A stretch of DNA of 15,865 nt from Paramecium sonneborni (lineage: Eukaryota > Ciliophora > Oligohymenophorea > Peniculida > Parameciidae), in NCBI GenBank assembly GCA_905182985.1, contig CAJJDN010000289.1, forward strand, positions 17,168 through 33,032, read 5' to 3'. The position numbers and the translations under genes were made by a program. This document shows positions 9,031 to 15,865 of the stretch, in pieces. The notes under the pieces are model-generated. The model did not search any database. It was not told where the DNA came from and worked only from the letters and a program-made list of their open reading frames with translations. Positions within the stretch are counted from its first letter, which is position 1. Every line of letters starts with the position of its first letter.

Positions 9031-9780
9031 AAAAGAATGTTTTGATAGTAATAATTGTAGTTATTAACCATTATAAATTTAAATTGCTAAGAATAAATTA
9101 AGAACATTGAGTGATATTAGAATTAAATTAATTTATTTTTGCAAAATAAAGACAACTTGGGGGTAAGATATAAAGAAAAATGAAATATCAGATTTATATA
9201 AAGAGATAAATACAAAATAATTCTGATTCATAAATATGTTAAAAATAAAACAATTCATAAAATTTAAATTTTAGAAACTAGTCCAATTTCCACTTAAATA
9301 TTATTTTATTTGAACAATCCAAATTTAAATTCATAAACTTTATATGTCAATAAAAACCTATACATTAAGTGAATTATTAGACTAACGAAACTTATGATTT
9401 TTGTACGCTCTTAAAATAGAAGGTATAAATTCTATTTTCTAATTTAAGATTTCAATTTTAAATTATAGTTTGATTTTCAAATTTTGAGTTAAAATTAGTC
9501 TAAAATTTTTGATTATTTATTTTTCCCATTATTATTATTTTATTGTAAATAAGTTAATGGTTTGAAAATTTAAAAATTTCCTCATAGAAAAAATCTGCAA
9601 ACAAAAATAAAGAGGCTTGCTATTTTAAATATTATGATATATTTAATATTTTTCTTATATTTTTATTTAAATAATTAGAAAGATTTGCTTCATAATAAAA
9701 TTTTCATAATTCTAATTTGAAAATATTCTTCAATATTTCTAACTTATTAATTTAAAGTATGTTTTAAAATTATCTTGATG
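8696..9780 (+). repeat. 1085-bp direct repeat, copy 2
   Basis: Offset of 1086 from copy 1. Its left edge starts abruptly after the N, in the middle of the reading frame of the gene at 7471, so that frame has no start here. Its right edge passes without a break into 9781 onward, where a gene frame continues to a 34-nt intron. No target-site duplication or terminal inverted repeat marks the edges. Confidence 0.9.
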
Positions 9781-10092
9781 ATGCTCTCAAGAAAAACAGT
9801 CACAACAAATGTCGTTACACAGGTAAAACCAATTAAAATTATAAATTATTTTTTAGTATCCTCATACATTCATTTGATGGTACATTTTTCATTTGAATAT
9901 CCATCGTTAATTGTACATATTATTGACTTGTCATAGTCAGATTCTTAAAAATAAGAAGAGAAAATTAAAACCAATATAAATATTATATAATATTTAGCAA
10001 AGCTAGTCCTTAATAAAATATAAGATGTTTAGAGAATTTTATAATTTTTCAATACACGGTTTTTAGGAGAACAGTTGCTATTCTTGTTATGA
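9513..10092 (+). CDS. Gene segment with 34-nt intron, unknown protein
   Basis: Exon 9513-9822 and exon 9857-10092, joined by removing the intron at 9823-9856; TGA at 10090-10092. The first exon is open from a TGA at 9510 but has no early ATG, so the true start lies elsewhere or is lost. It reads QWFENLKISSQKKSANKNKE, ACYFKYYDIFNIFLIFLF, QLERFASQQNFHNSNLKIFF and QNYLDDALKKNSHNKCRYT. After the intron come VSSYIHLMVHFSFEYPSLIV and HIIDLSQSDSQKQEEK. The first exon spans the right edge of repeat copy 2 at 9780 without a break, showing that this edge is natural. The end of the second exon lies next to the convergent kinase relic. No family recognised. Confidence 0.5.
9823..9856 (+). other. 34-nt intron
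   Basis: Starts GTAAAACC and ends TTTTTTAG, 34 nt, not a multiple of three. Removing it joins the frame ending ...KCRYT to an open frame of about 78 codons, while reading through leads to a TGA within about 65 nt. Ends and length fit Paramecium introns, at the long end of the range. Confidence 0.7.
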
Positions 10093-10139
10093 AAATTCAG
10101 AGCAAACAATTTAATAATTCGGAGATGTTCTTGCATAGA

Positions 10140-10632
10140 TTCAGCAAACATACATCCAACTAACCACATATCAACCGCATATTTATAATGAGTAGCTCAA
10201 AACAACAATTCTGGAGCATATACCACTATATTATTTGTTATTTGTATTTGAGTACCCAGTTCATTGATGAATAAATTTCCAGTTTTTATATCCTATTTTA
10301 TTTTATACGATAAATTAATATATTTAAAAGTAAATGATATTACTCTACAAATTATATCCATCTTTTTATATCAGAATGTTGAAATCCTTATTTCGTATTA
10401 AGTTTTCCGAATTCCATTTTGAATATTTCAATATTATATGTATATATAATTGTAGAATAAATATATTCATCAACTAATATAGTACATTTATAAAAACAAT
10501 CATTTTAAGCATCATATCCATTATTATTATTAAAGAGATGAATGATTTCTATATTCATTAATTAAATACTTGATAACAAGGATATTATTGTGTTCTCTAT
10601 GATAATCTAGAATCTATTCTTGTTCTTATTAC
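10140..10632 (-). pseudogene. Broken CDK-like Ser/Thr protein kinase
   Basis: On the minus strand the order of kinase subdomains is visible. About 10615-10450: helix C and hinge region (SLLSSIQLMNIEIIHLF, then NDCFYKCTILVDEYIY, like NIV-L ... F-YK-x-I-LV-EYI). About 10385-10307: DIKRWIQFVEQYHLLLNI ending LIYR. From 10292: DIKTGNLFINELGTQIQI. Together these give Y-R-D-I-K-T-x-N-L, the catalytic loop with Tyr in place of His and the catalytic Asp kept. Then TNNIVVYAPELLF and ATHYKYAVDMWLVGCMFAE, matching V-V-T-x-W-Y-R-APELLLGA-x-x-Y-x-x-AVDMWSVGC-F-E of cyclin-dependent kinases of the CDK10/11 type. Three lesions: a 14-nt frame-shifting insertion at 10293-10306, loss of the DFG/activation-loop segment at about 10238, and a TGA at 10197-10199 where Gly is expected. 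No glycine-rich loop or complete C-lobe is seen. It cannot encode an active kinase. Confidence 0.8.
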
Positions 10633-10861
10633 ATTAAATTATTATTAACAAATTTGCTTTTTTTTCAAATAAGCATTAAAGAGATAAAAATGATATTTAT
10701 TGGCTTGTAATAAATAAATAACTTGATTAAAAATTTTATGTAATAAAAGGCAATTAAATAGTTTTGTTAAAAATAAACTAATATTTTCAAAAATACTTAT
10801 TGTTAGTGTTGAAATATAAGATTATCAGAATTCCAAACCTAAACCCAAATAAAAATCATTT

Positions 10862-11527
10862 ATGGAACCAGTTGTGATAAATGATTAAGGTTCAGATGTT
10901 ATCGAAGTTTTAGATATTGAAATTTTAATAAGCTAATATAAACCTTAAATGATGACACATATATAAATTATGTTTAAATTATCTATATTTAAATGTCTAT
11001 CTAGAATTATTCCGATGTAATTTCTTAGTAAAAAAGAGTCAATCCTTAATAAATACAAGTTTAATAACTGTCTTTTTAATAAAATTTAAGATCCCAAAAT
11101 CCATTACTAATATTTTAATAAATGTTAAGCGGTTAAACTCAACTATCAAACAAAACTTAATTATTTAAAATCTTTTCTGATATAATTAGAATACTTTTTA
11201 TTATAAGATTATTCCTAGCCTTCAAAAAATAAGCAAGACTAATAATGTAATGTGACTGCTACACCAAGCCAACTTGAAACCATTAAAAACAATTATTTAT
11301 TATAAGATTTTTTTGGATCTATTTAATGGAATATAATCCAGATAATGTTATTAATAAATCATTTCCATTATGAATTCTGGTCTTGCTATTCTCTCCTTCT
11401 TCTATCTTCTTCTTATTGCCTCTCATATTCCCTCTATCTTTATCTTTCTTCTTCCAACTTCTCCTTTTTTCTTTATATTTTTCTATCCCTTTCACTTTCC
11501 TTATACTATCTATCGAACTCTTCTTGA
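10862..11527 (+). CDS. 221-codon plus-strand frame, first two thirds plausible
   Basis: ATG at 10862 and TGA at 11525-11527, with no TGA between. The opening, including codons just before the ATG, is strongly coding-like: QNSKPKPKQKSF, MEPVVINDQGSDVIEVLDIE, then FKLSIFKCLSRIIPMQFLSK and QCNVTATPSQLETIKNNYLL. The last 60 codons are a Ser/Leu/Tyr-rich run produced by the pyrimidine tract at 11375-11520. This run is the antisense of the coiled-coil frame on the minus strand, so the real protein probably ends or is spliced before it. An exon boundary near 11340 is possible but I could not place it. No family recognised. Repeated at 12157-12822. Confidence 0.4.
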
Positions 11528-11571
11528 TTTAATTTTCTAATTGTTTCAGCTTATTGCTCACTATTTCCCAT
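11359..11571 (-). CDS. 70-residue Glu/Arg/Gln-rich coiled-coil protein
   Basis: Minus-strand ATG at 11571 and TGA at 11359-11361. It reads MGNSEQQAETIRKLNQEEFD, then RQYKESERDRKIQRKKEKLE, EERQRQREYERQQEEDRRRR and EQQDQNSQWK. Almost every residue is charged or Gln, a single continuous coiled coil or charged helix with no membrane segment. Half of the Gln codons are TAA/TAG. The frame stays open upstream of the ATG to a TGA at 11677-11679, so an upstream exon could exist. The purine-rich coding strand explains the striking pyrimidine tract on the plus strand, where all three frames lack TGA. It may be a small intact gene or the remaining end of a larger coiled-coil protein. Repeated at 12654-12866. 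Confidence 0.5.
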
Positions 11572-11715
11572 TTTTATATTTTAATTAATAATTTACTCTT
11601 TGAATATTAAACAGTTTAGAACCAAAAAAATATTCTATTATATTGTAATTGTTATTGTAAAAATATAATTCTAATCTCAATTTTATTGAACATAAAATTT
11701 AAATTTACTTTTTTT

Positions 11716-11959
11716 GATAACTCATCTAATGAAGAGCATTAATATTAAAATTGTTTAAAGTAGAAAGGTAATTTAGAGAATTTATTCATATTGAGACAGT
11801 ATTTGAATGATAAAAAATTTTCATTTTTTCTTACAAAATTAACCTATTAAAATTTATATGAGTATATATAATTAAATTTTGAGGAGGAGTATGCAAATTA
11901 AGTTCCTGAAAGATTAGTTTATAAGAAATAGAATTAAATTAAAGAATAAAAAGTTTAAA
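11716..11959 (+). pseudogene. Copy-1 fragment of the gene at 13011, cut at the N
   Basis: Identical to 13011-13254. The frame ends at the N at 11960, whereas in copy 2 it continues into unique sequence to a TGA at 13383. Probably an assembly duplicate. Confidence 0.6.
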
Positions 11960-11960
11960 N
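11960..11960. other. Single N between two identical 1294-bp copies
   Basis: The second and last ambiguous base in the window, again exactly at the junction of two identical direct copies, as at 8695. Confidence 0.9.
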
Positions 11961-12156
11961 CAAATAAGCATTAAAGAGATAAAAATGATATTTATTGGCT
12001 TGTAATAAATAAATAACTTGATTAAAAATTTTATGTAATAAAAGGCAATTAAATAGTTTTGTTAAAAATAAACTAATATTTTCAAAAATACTTATTGTTA
12101 GTGTTGAAATATAAGATTATCAGAATTCCAAACCTAAACCCAAATAAAAATCATTT

Positions 12157-12822
12157 ATGGAACCAGTTGTGATAAATGATTAAGGTTCAGATGTTATCGA
12201 AGTTTTAGATATTGAAATTTTAATAAGCTAATATAAACCTTAAATGATGACACATATATAAATTATGTTTAAATTATCTATATTTAAATGTCTATCTAGA
12301 ATTATTCCGATGTAATTTCTTAGTAAAAAAGAGTCAATCCTTAATAAATACAAGTTTAATAACTGTCTTTTTAATAAAATTTAAGATCCCAAAATCCATT
12401 ACTAATATTTTAATAAATGTTAAGCGGTTAAACTCAACTATCAAACAAAACTTAATTATTTAAAATCTTTTCTGATATAATTAGAATACTTTTTATTATA
12501 AGATTATTCCTAGCCTTCAAAAAATAAGCAAGACTAATAATGTAATGTGACTGCTACACCAAGCCAACTTGAAACCATTAAAAACAATTATTTATTATAA
12601 GATTTTTTTGGATCTATTTAATGGAATATAATCCAGATAATGTTATTAATAAATCATTTCCATTATGAATTCTGGTCTTGCTATTCTCTCCTTCTTCTAT
12701 CTTCTTCTTATTGCCTCTCATATTCCCTCTATCTTTATCTTTCTTCTTCCAACTTCTCCTTTTTTCTTTATATTTTTCTATCCCTTTCACTTTCCTTATA
12801 CTATCTATCGAACTCTTCTTGA
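12157..12822 (+). CDS. Second copy of the 221-codon frame at 10862
   Basis: Identical to 10862-11527 because it lies in repeat copy 2. If the repeat is an assembly error, only one of the two exists; this copy is the one linked to the natural right flank. Confidence 0.35.
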
Positions 12823-12866
12823 TTTAATTTTCTAATTGTTTCAGCTTATTGCTCACTATTTCCCAT
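12654..12866 (-). CDS. Second copy of the 70-residue coiled-coil frame
   Basis: Identical to 11359-11571, inside repeat copy 2. If the repeat is an assembly error this and the other copy are one gene. Confidence 0.4.
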
Positions 12867-13010
12867 TTTTATATTTTAATTAATAATTTACTCTTTGAAT
12901 ATTAAACAGTTTAGAACCAAAAAAATATTCTATTATATTGTAATTGTTATTGTAAAAATATAATTCTAATCTCAATTTTATTGAACATAAAATTTAAATT
13001 TACTTTTTTT

Positions 13011-13385
13011 GATAACTCATCTAATGAAGAGCATTAATATTAAAATTGTTTAAAGTAGAAAGGTAATTTAGAGAATTTATTCATATTGAGACAGTATTTG
13101 AATGATAAAAAATTTTCATTTTTTCTTACAAAATTAACCTATTAAAATTTATATGAGTATATATAATTAAATTTTGAGGAGGAGTATGCAAATTAAGTTC
13201 CTGAAAGATTAGTTTATAAGAAATAGAATTAAATTAAAGAATAAAAAGTTTAAATTGATGTGATTGATAGCCCCCTTAAAATTATATCGCTTTCTAAAAT
13301 TTAAGCTATTTTGTTAATAAAGAATCAAAAATTTCTTTATCTTTTACATCAACATTAAATTATATTAAAATAAATATTTTATTGA
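13011..13385 (+). CDS. 3' segment of an unknown gene crossing the repeat edge
   Basis: The frame is open from a TGA near 12666 to a TGA at 13383-13385; the part from 13011 is the convincing one. It reads DNSSNEEHQYQNCLKQKGNL, ENLFILRQYLNDKKFSFFLT, NFEEEYANQVPERLVYKKQ, NQIKEQKVQIDVIDSPLKII and SLSKIQAILLIKNQKFLYLL. It crosses the right edge of repeat copy 2 (13254) in mid-frame without any change in quality, so that edge is not a biological boundary. I saw no in-frame ATG, so this is a 3' exon or a gene that has lost its start; the frame at 12157 upstream could be its 5' part through an unplaced intron. Family not recognised. Confidence 0.5.
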
Positions 13386-13510
13386 AATTATTTATTATAG
13401 TAATTATTTTTAATTATTAATTTATCATTGTTTTAAATCTAAGTTTGTTCCTTTTAAAAATAATTGAAAAATTTATTAAGCATCTTGTGGCTAAAAACTT
13501 AAAAAATCAC
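13386..13510. other. Short AT-rich spacer between convergent segments
   Basis: Nothing convincing on the plus strand. On the minus strand the frame of the relic at 13511-13798 goes on past its TGA with plausible residues (VIFQVFSHKMLNKFFNYFQ), so part of it may be the decayed end of that gene. Confidence 0.3.
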
Positions 13511-13798
13511 TCATCCATTCCTACACTAATTTAAATCCTATATACTTATTATATTTTCGAAGTTTTGATCTATCCAGATGTATCCAAAAACTAATTACAT
13601 CTAATAAATATTAGCTATCATCGTTATTTTCTTATAATACCAACAATTCCTTTTTTACATATATAATAAAGAAATCTTCCAAAATTAATCTAATTCATGA
13701 GAATTGATATCCCAACCCTGAAATTAACATAAAAATCTTCCTTCACCTATAAATATGACTTTGAATTAACTTTTCTATTTAATTATTTATTTTACATA
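13511..13798 (-). pseudogene. Minus-strand decayed gene segment, aromatic-rich
   Basis: Open on the minus strand down to a TGA at 13511-13513, and open upstream beyond 13798 into the antisense of the next gene. It reads FKVIFIGEGRFLCQFQGWD, INSHELDQFWKISLLYMQKR, NCWYYKKITMIANIYQMQLV and FGYIWIDQNFENIISIQDLN, with four Trp and several Cys. The alternation G-x-x-W-I-D-x-x-x-x-F followed by a charged N-G recalls Paramecium proteins built of G-K-W/E-L-x-x-F repeats, but the match is loose. No start codon is visible. Its 5' side faces the start of the plus-strand gene at 13810. Confidence 0.4.
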
Positions 13799-13809
13799 AA
13801 ATAAAGTAT

Positions 13810-14430
13810 ATGGCAAAAATTGTTATTCAACCTTTTTCCAAATATGATTTGTAAGAATTTTTTTATTTGACAGTGCTTTTTAAAAATAATTCACCTTTAG
13901 ACTTTCATTTAAAATAGGAAGAAAATAATCAAGTGAAATTGAAAAATATTTTCATTTATTATGTTTCAATTATCGTATTGATCTAAATTTTCTTGTAATT
14001 CGAATTATTAAAATATTTATTTTAGGAAATACTCGAGAATTATAAGTTCGATGAGAATTTATTTTAATTACTAATAAAATATAGTTTATTTTGCTTTTAG
14101 CTAATTATAAATTATATCATATTCATAATCTCTAAAGTTTCAGATGTTGATCACAAACAAATTCAGATTGCTAAAATAAATTAAAGGAATTAATTAGAAA
14201 GTAATTTAAGTTTTTTTCTTTTCTTACCTTTAAATAAGGAGATTAGAAATTTTTTCTAAGTAATATTAATTGTTTAGGCCAAGATTGAGATATATTTTTA
14301 TCATCAGTTTTATTAATGTAAGATTGTAACTGAAGAAATAAAAAGAAAAGATAATTTAATAGCTTCTGCAAGAGAAAGTTAGGAAAAAATGTAAGAAACT
14401 TATAATTTATTTATTGAAAATCTAACTTGA
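13810..14430 (+). CDS. Three-exon gene, 188-residue unknown protein
   Basis: This is the most complete gene model in the window. Exons are 13810-13850, 13874-13994 and 14026-14430; introns of 23 and 31 nt each restore the frame, and the summed exons give 189 codons from ATG to TGA (14428-14430). Exon 1 begins MAKIVIQPFSKYDF. Exon 2 reads FQKQFTFRLSFKIGRKQSS and EIEKYFHLLCFNYRIDLNFL. Exon 3 has EILENYKFDENLFQLLIKYS, a hydrophobic stretch (LIINYIIFIISKV), then DVDHKQIQIAKINQRNQLES, AKIEIYFYHQFYQCKIVTEE and IKRKDNLIASARESQEKMQE before TYNLFIENLT. An 18-nt GTAATA..TTTAG stretch in phase at 14260-14277 could be a further intron, so residue count may be 182. A charged helical C-terminus is clear. 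Family not recognised. Confidence 0.65.
13851..13873 (+). other. 23-nt intron
   Basis: Starts GTAAGAA and ends TTTGACAG, 23 nt. It splits a codon after two bases (GAT TT|T GCT), joins the ATG-led exon 1 to exon 2, and avoids a TGA at 13845 that lies in the unspliced frame of exon 2. The AG is CAG rather than the usual TAG. Confidence 0.65.
13995..14025 (+). other. 31-nt intron
   Basis: Starts GTAATTCG and ends TTTTAG, 31 nt, not a multiple of three. It falls between codons, joining ...YRIDLNFL to EILENYKFDENLF. Both sides are good coding sequence in different raw frames. Confidence 0.75.
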
Positions 14431-14529
14431 TGGAAAGCAGAAAGAATGAACAATCAAACCTTTCATATAATTTAATTATTTAAGAAAAGAATTTAGTATT
14501 TAAAGATAAAATCTATTATGAGGTCATGA

Positions 14530-14901
14530 ATAGGAAATATTGATTATAGTTATTTTACATTTTTGATCTATCATCAAATATTTGCTAAGTAAGTTTTGTA
14601 TTATAATTAAATTGAATGCACATCTTGGATAAATTGTATGAATACTTCTACCGAATGTATAAGTTGCATTTTCTTAAATAAGATAAATGTTAGCAAGGCT
14701 AGTGCTTACCCTTTAAATTATTATAATCAGACTTATGGTTAATCTTTTGATAGATATTATCATAAGGATTATAAATGTAATAAATCCTAAAGTATTTGAT
14801 ATACATGTAAGATTAAAAAATCTGTTAAACATATATGTATAATTTAAACATTAAAATCATGTATTAAGAAGTAAAGTTTAGAAATTGAGGGTTAATCTTG
14901 A
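14530..14901 (+). pseudogene. Cys-rich repeat-type protein relic
   Basis: Open from a TGA at 14527 to a TGA at 14797-14799, then again in the same frame to a TGA at 14899-14901. It carries IECTSWINCMNTSTECISCI, that is C-x5-C-x6-C-x2-C, then YYHKDYKCNKSQSI, and after the TGA YTCKIKKSVKHICIIQTLKS followed by CIKK. Paired C-x2-C motifs separated by Asn/Ser/Thr are usual in ciliate Cys-rich surface or furin-like repeat proteins, so it may be a fragment of an extracellular protein; this is inference from spacing only. The middle part (INVSKASAYPLNYYNQTYG) is coding-like. No ATG and no signal peptide are seen. It follows the three-exon gene in the same raw frame, with TGAs between. Confidence 0.45.
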
Positions 14902-14987
14902 TTTTTACCATTTAAAAGATTCAACTCTTATTAAAGTTTATTTAGCAGAGAAAATTATTATAATTTTTTATAGGGAACTTTTATTGA

Positions 14988-15773
14988 ATAAATGTAAGTT
15001 CACTTGTTACTAAATGGCTTGCTTCTTACTCATTGATTATTAATAATATATTTAATTTTCAATATTTTTCTTAAAGAAAAAAAGTAGATAAATTCCTTTC
15101 AATTTTAGAGAGTGATTAGAATATTCTCAATTTTTAATATTTCCAATCACTAAACCATTTTACTTTTTAATTACAGAAAAAAATATTAAAATTTTTATTG
15201 ATATTTTTTAAAGTCATTTCATTCATTTTTTCTAGATTTTTAGCACATTTAAACTATTAAAAATATCTCATATATACCTTTTATAAAATCTTTCAATATG
15301 AATAAACAAATATTTATAATCATATAATAGCAATCATCATCCATCCTATTTAAAATCTAATTTCTAAGGTTAGAAAACCTGTTCAAATTCTAAAGAAATA
15401 ATTTACTATCTTCAAATACAAAGGCTGTAAATAAGATAATGATAATGAAGGAAATTACATTTTAAATAGTGAAGTTTTTAATCTGAATGAATTTTCATAA
15501 GTTATTAAAACAATATTTTAAATAAATTTATAAAACAATAGGGAAATAAATATAATGTAAAATAGATTGTTAATGTATATAAAATATCCATAATAATCTA
15601 AAAGAAATTAAATCCTCCTAAAATTATGGCTGTAGGAACTATAAAATAAAGCATATCTCTAATTATGGGTTAAATATCACTTTTTTCTTAAGCTTATTAG
15701 ACTTTCTTTTCTGAGCCAATAATATTTTGTGTATGTGTTTAAGATTTGTAACATCAATAGTTTTTTTAAATGA
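14988..15773 (+). CDS. 261-codon open frame without a clear start
   Basis: This is the longest single TGA-free exon-like frame besides the membrane protein gene, lying between TGAs at 14985 and 15771-15773. The first in-frame ATG is late (15555), so the start must be in an upstream exon or is lost. It reads VSSLVTKWLASYSLIINNIF, RKKVDKFLSILESDQNILNF, KKILKFLLIFFKVISFIFSR (hydrophobic), ISKVRKPVQILKKQFTIFKY, CKQDNDNEGNYILNSEVFNL and LLKLWLQELQNKAYLQLWVK. It has roughly 30 Gln codons, mostly TAA/TAG. The middle part (about 15360-15500) is the most gene-like. A chance run of this length is possible but unlikely at the TGA rate of this DNA. Other frames near 15600-15760 are also partly open. Family not recognised. 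Confidence 0.45.
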
Positions 15774-15865
15774 AAAATTGATATAATTAAGAGATCTGAT
15801 CTTCATGTTATTTAAATTTATTAGAGGTTTTAAAATCATTAATCATATTATCTGAGGTATTAGGG
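15774..15865. other. Right edge, nothing recognised
   Basis: Short AT-rich end. The last bases (GGTATTAGGG) are not a telomere repeat, so the window simply ends here. Confidence 0.4.

Larger units (their letters stand above)
10666..11959 (+). repeat. 1294-bp direct repeat, copy 1
   Basis: The same sequence as 11961-13254. It begins CAAATAAGCATTAAAG just after a T-run next to the kinase relic and ends AAAAAGTTTAAA directly before the N at 11960. The left flank is unique sequence. The right edge cuts a plus-strand frame that continues in the other copy. Confidence 0.9.
11961..13254 (+). repeat. 1294-bp direct repeat, copy 2
   Basis: Offset of 1295 from copy 1, apparently without mismatch. It starts abruptly after the N. 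On the right it passes without a break into unique sequence at 13255, in the middle of a coding-like frame. No terminal inverted repeats or target-site duplications are seen. Confidence 0.9.

Noticed and set aside
11345..11527. 60-codon Ser/Leu/Tyr-rich protein (and its copy at 12640-12822)
   Set aside because: Created by the pyrimidine tract opposite the coiled-coil frame; not an independent gene.
7610..13254. The two direct repeats as transposons, satellites or gene duplications
   Set aside because: No inverted ends, no target-site duplication, no transposase, and each pair is split by a single N with gene frames continuing only on the natural flanks.
1..15865. A ciliate with TGA as Trp (Condylostoma-like code)
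   Set aside because: The 22-34 nt introns and the gene families point to Paramecium, and the TGA in the kinase stands at a conserved Gly. Kept only as an alternative for the membrane protein.
15856..15865. Telomere at the right edge
   Set aside because: GGTATTAGGG is not repeated and does not match Paramecium-type telomere repeats.
1..15865. tRNA, rRNA, CRISPR arrays or bacterial-type operons
   Set aside because: No T-loop/anticodon arm pairs, no conserved rRNA stretches, no regularly spaced short repeats, and no ribosome binding sites; the sequence is eukaryotic in character.

Overview
The window reads as AT-rich ciliate DNA (about 80% A+T by eye), most likely from Paramecium. With the standard code it has almost no open frames. 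When TAA and TAG are read as glutamine and only TGA as stop, many protein-like frames appear on both strands. Five candidate introns of 22-34 nt (GT..AG, mostly GTA..TAG) interrupt these frames and restore phase, which is the Paramecium intron style. Two relics belong to recognisable families: a CDK-like protein kinase, and a pentapeptide-type module of the kind that I recall preceding WD40 repeats in a large Paramecium family. All family names rest on reading motifs; no database search was possible.

Layout. 1-1020: minus-strand coding-like segments (1-269, running off the left edge, and 312-827). 1022-2670: a plus-strand multi-pass membrane protein with a 26-nt intron; its frame meets TGAs from 2110 on. 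2777-3232 (minus): the pentapeptide relic. 3233-4060: little visible. 4061-5492: a plus-strand decayed gene with a 22-nt intron. 5780-7365: weaker frames on both strands. 7471-7944: a 157-codon plus-strand frame. 9513-10092: a plus-strand gene segment with a 34-nt intron. 10140-10632 (minus): the broken kinase. 10862-13385: an unassigned plus-strand frame, a minus-strand coiled-coil frame, and a plus-strand 3' gene segment. 13511-13798 (minus): a decayed frame. 13810-14430: the best-preserved gene, with three exons and 188 codons. 14530-14901: a Cys-rich relic. 14988-15773: a 261-codon open frame.

Two long direct repeats dominate the middle of the window: 7610-8694 = 8696-9780 (1085 bp) and 10666-11959 = 11961-13254 (1294 bp). 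In each case the copies look identical and are separated by exactly one N. Gene frames run smoothly across the right edge of copy 2 into unique sequence, but are cut at the N in copy 1. The simplest explanation is that overlapping contig ends were joined with a 1-base gap instead of being merged. The true locus is then about 2.4 kb shorter, and the copies are not biological duplications.

Many frames are coherent but carry in-frame TGA codons, and the two recognisable families are truncated or lack essential parts. This fits a decayed locus, such as a germline (micronuclear) limited or gene-poor region, better than an intact macronuclear gene cluster. I found no transposase, RNA gene, CRISPR array or telomere, and no set of genes that clearly act together.
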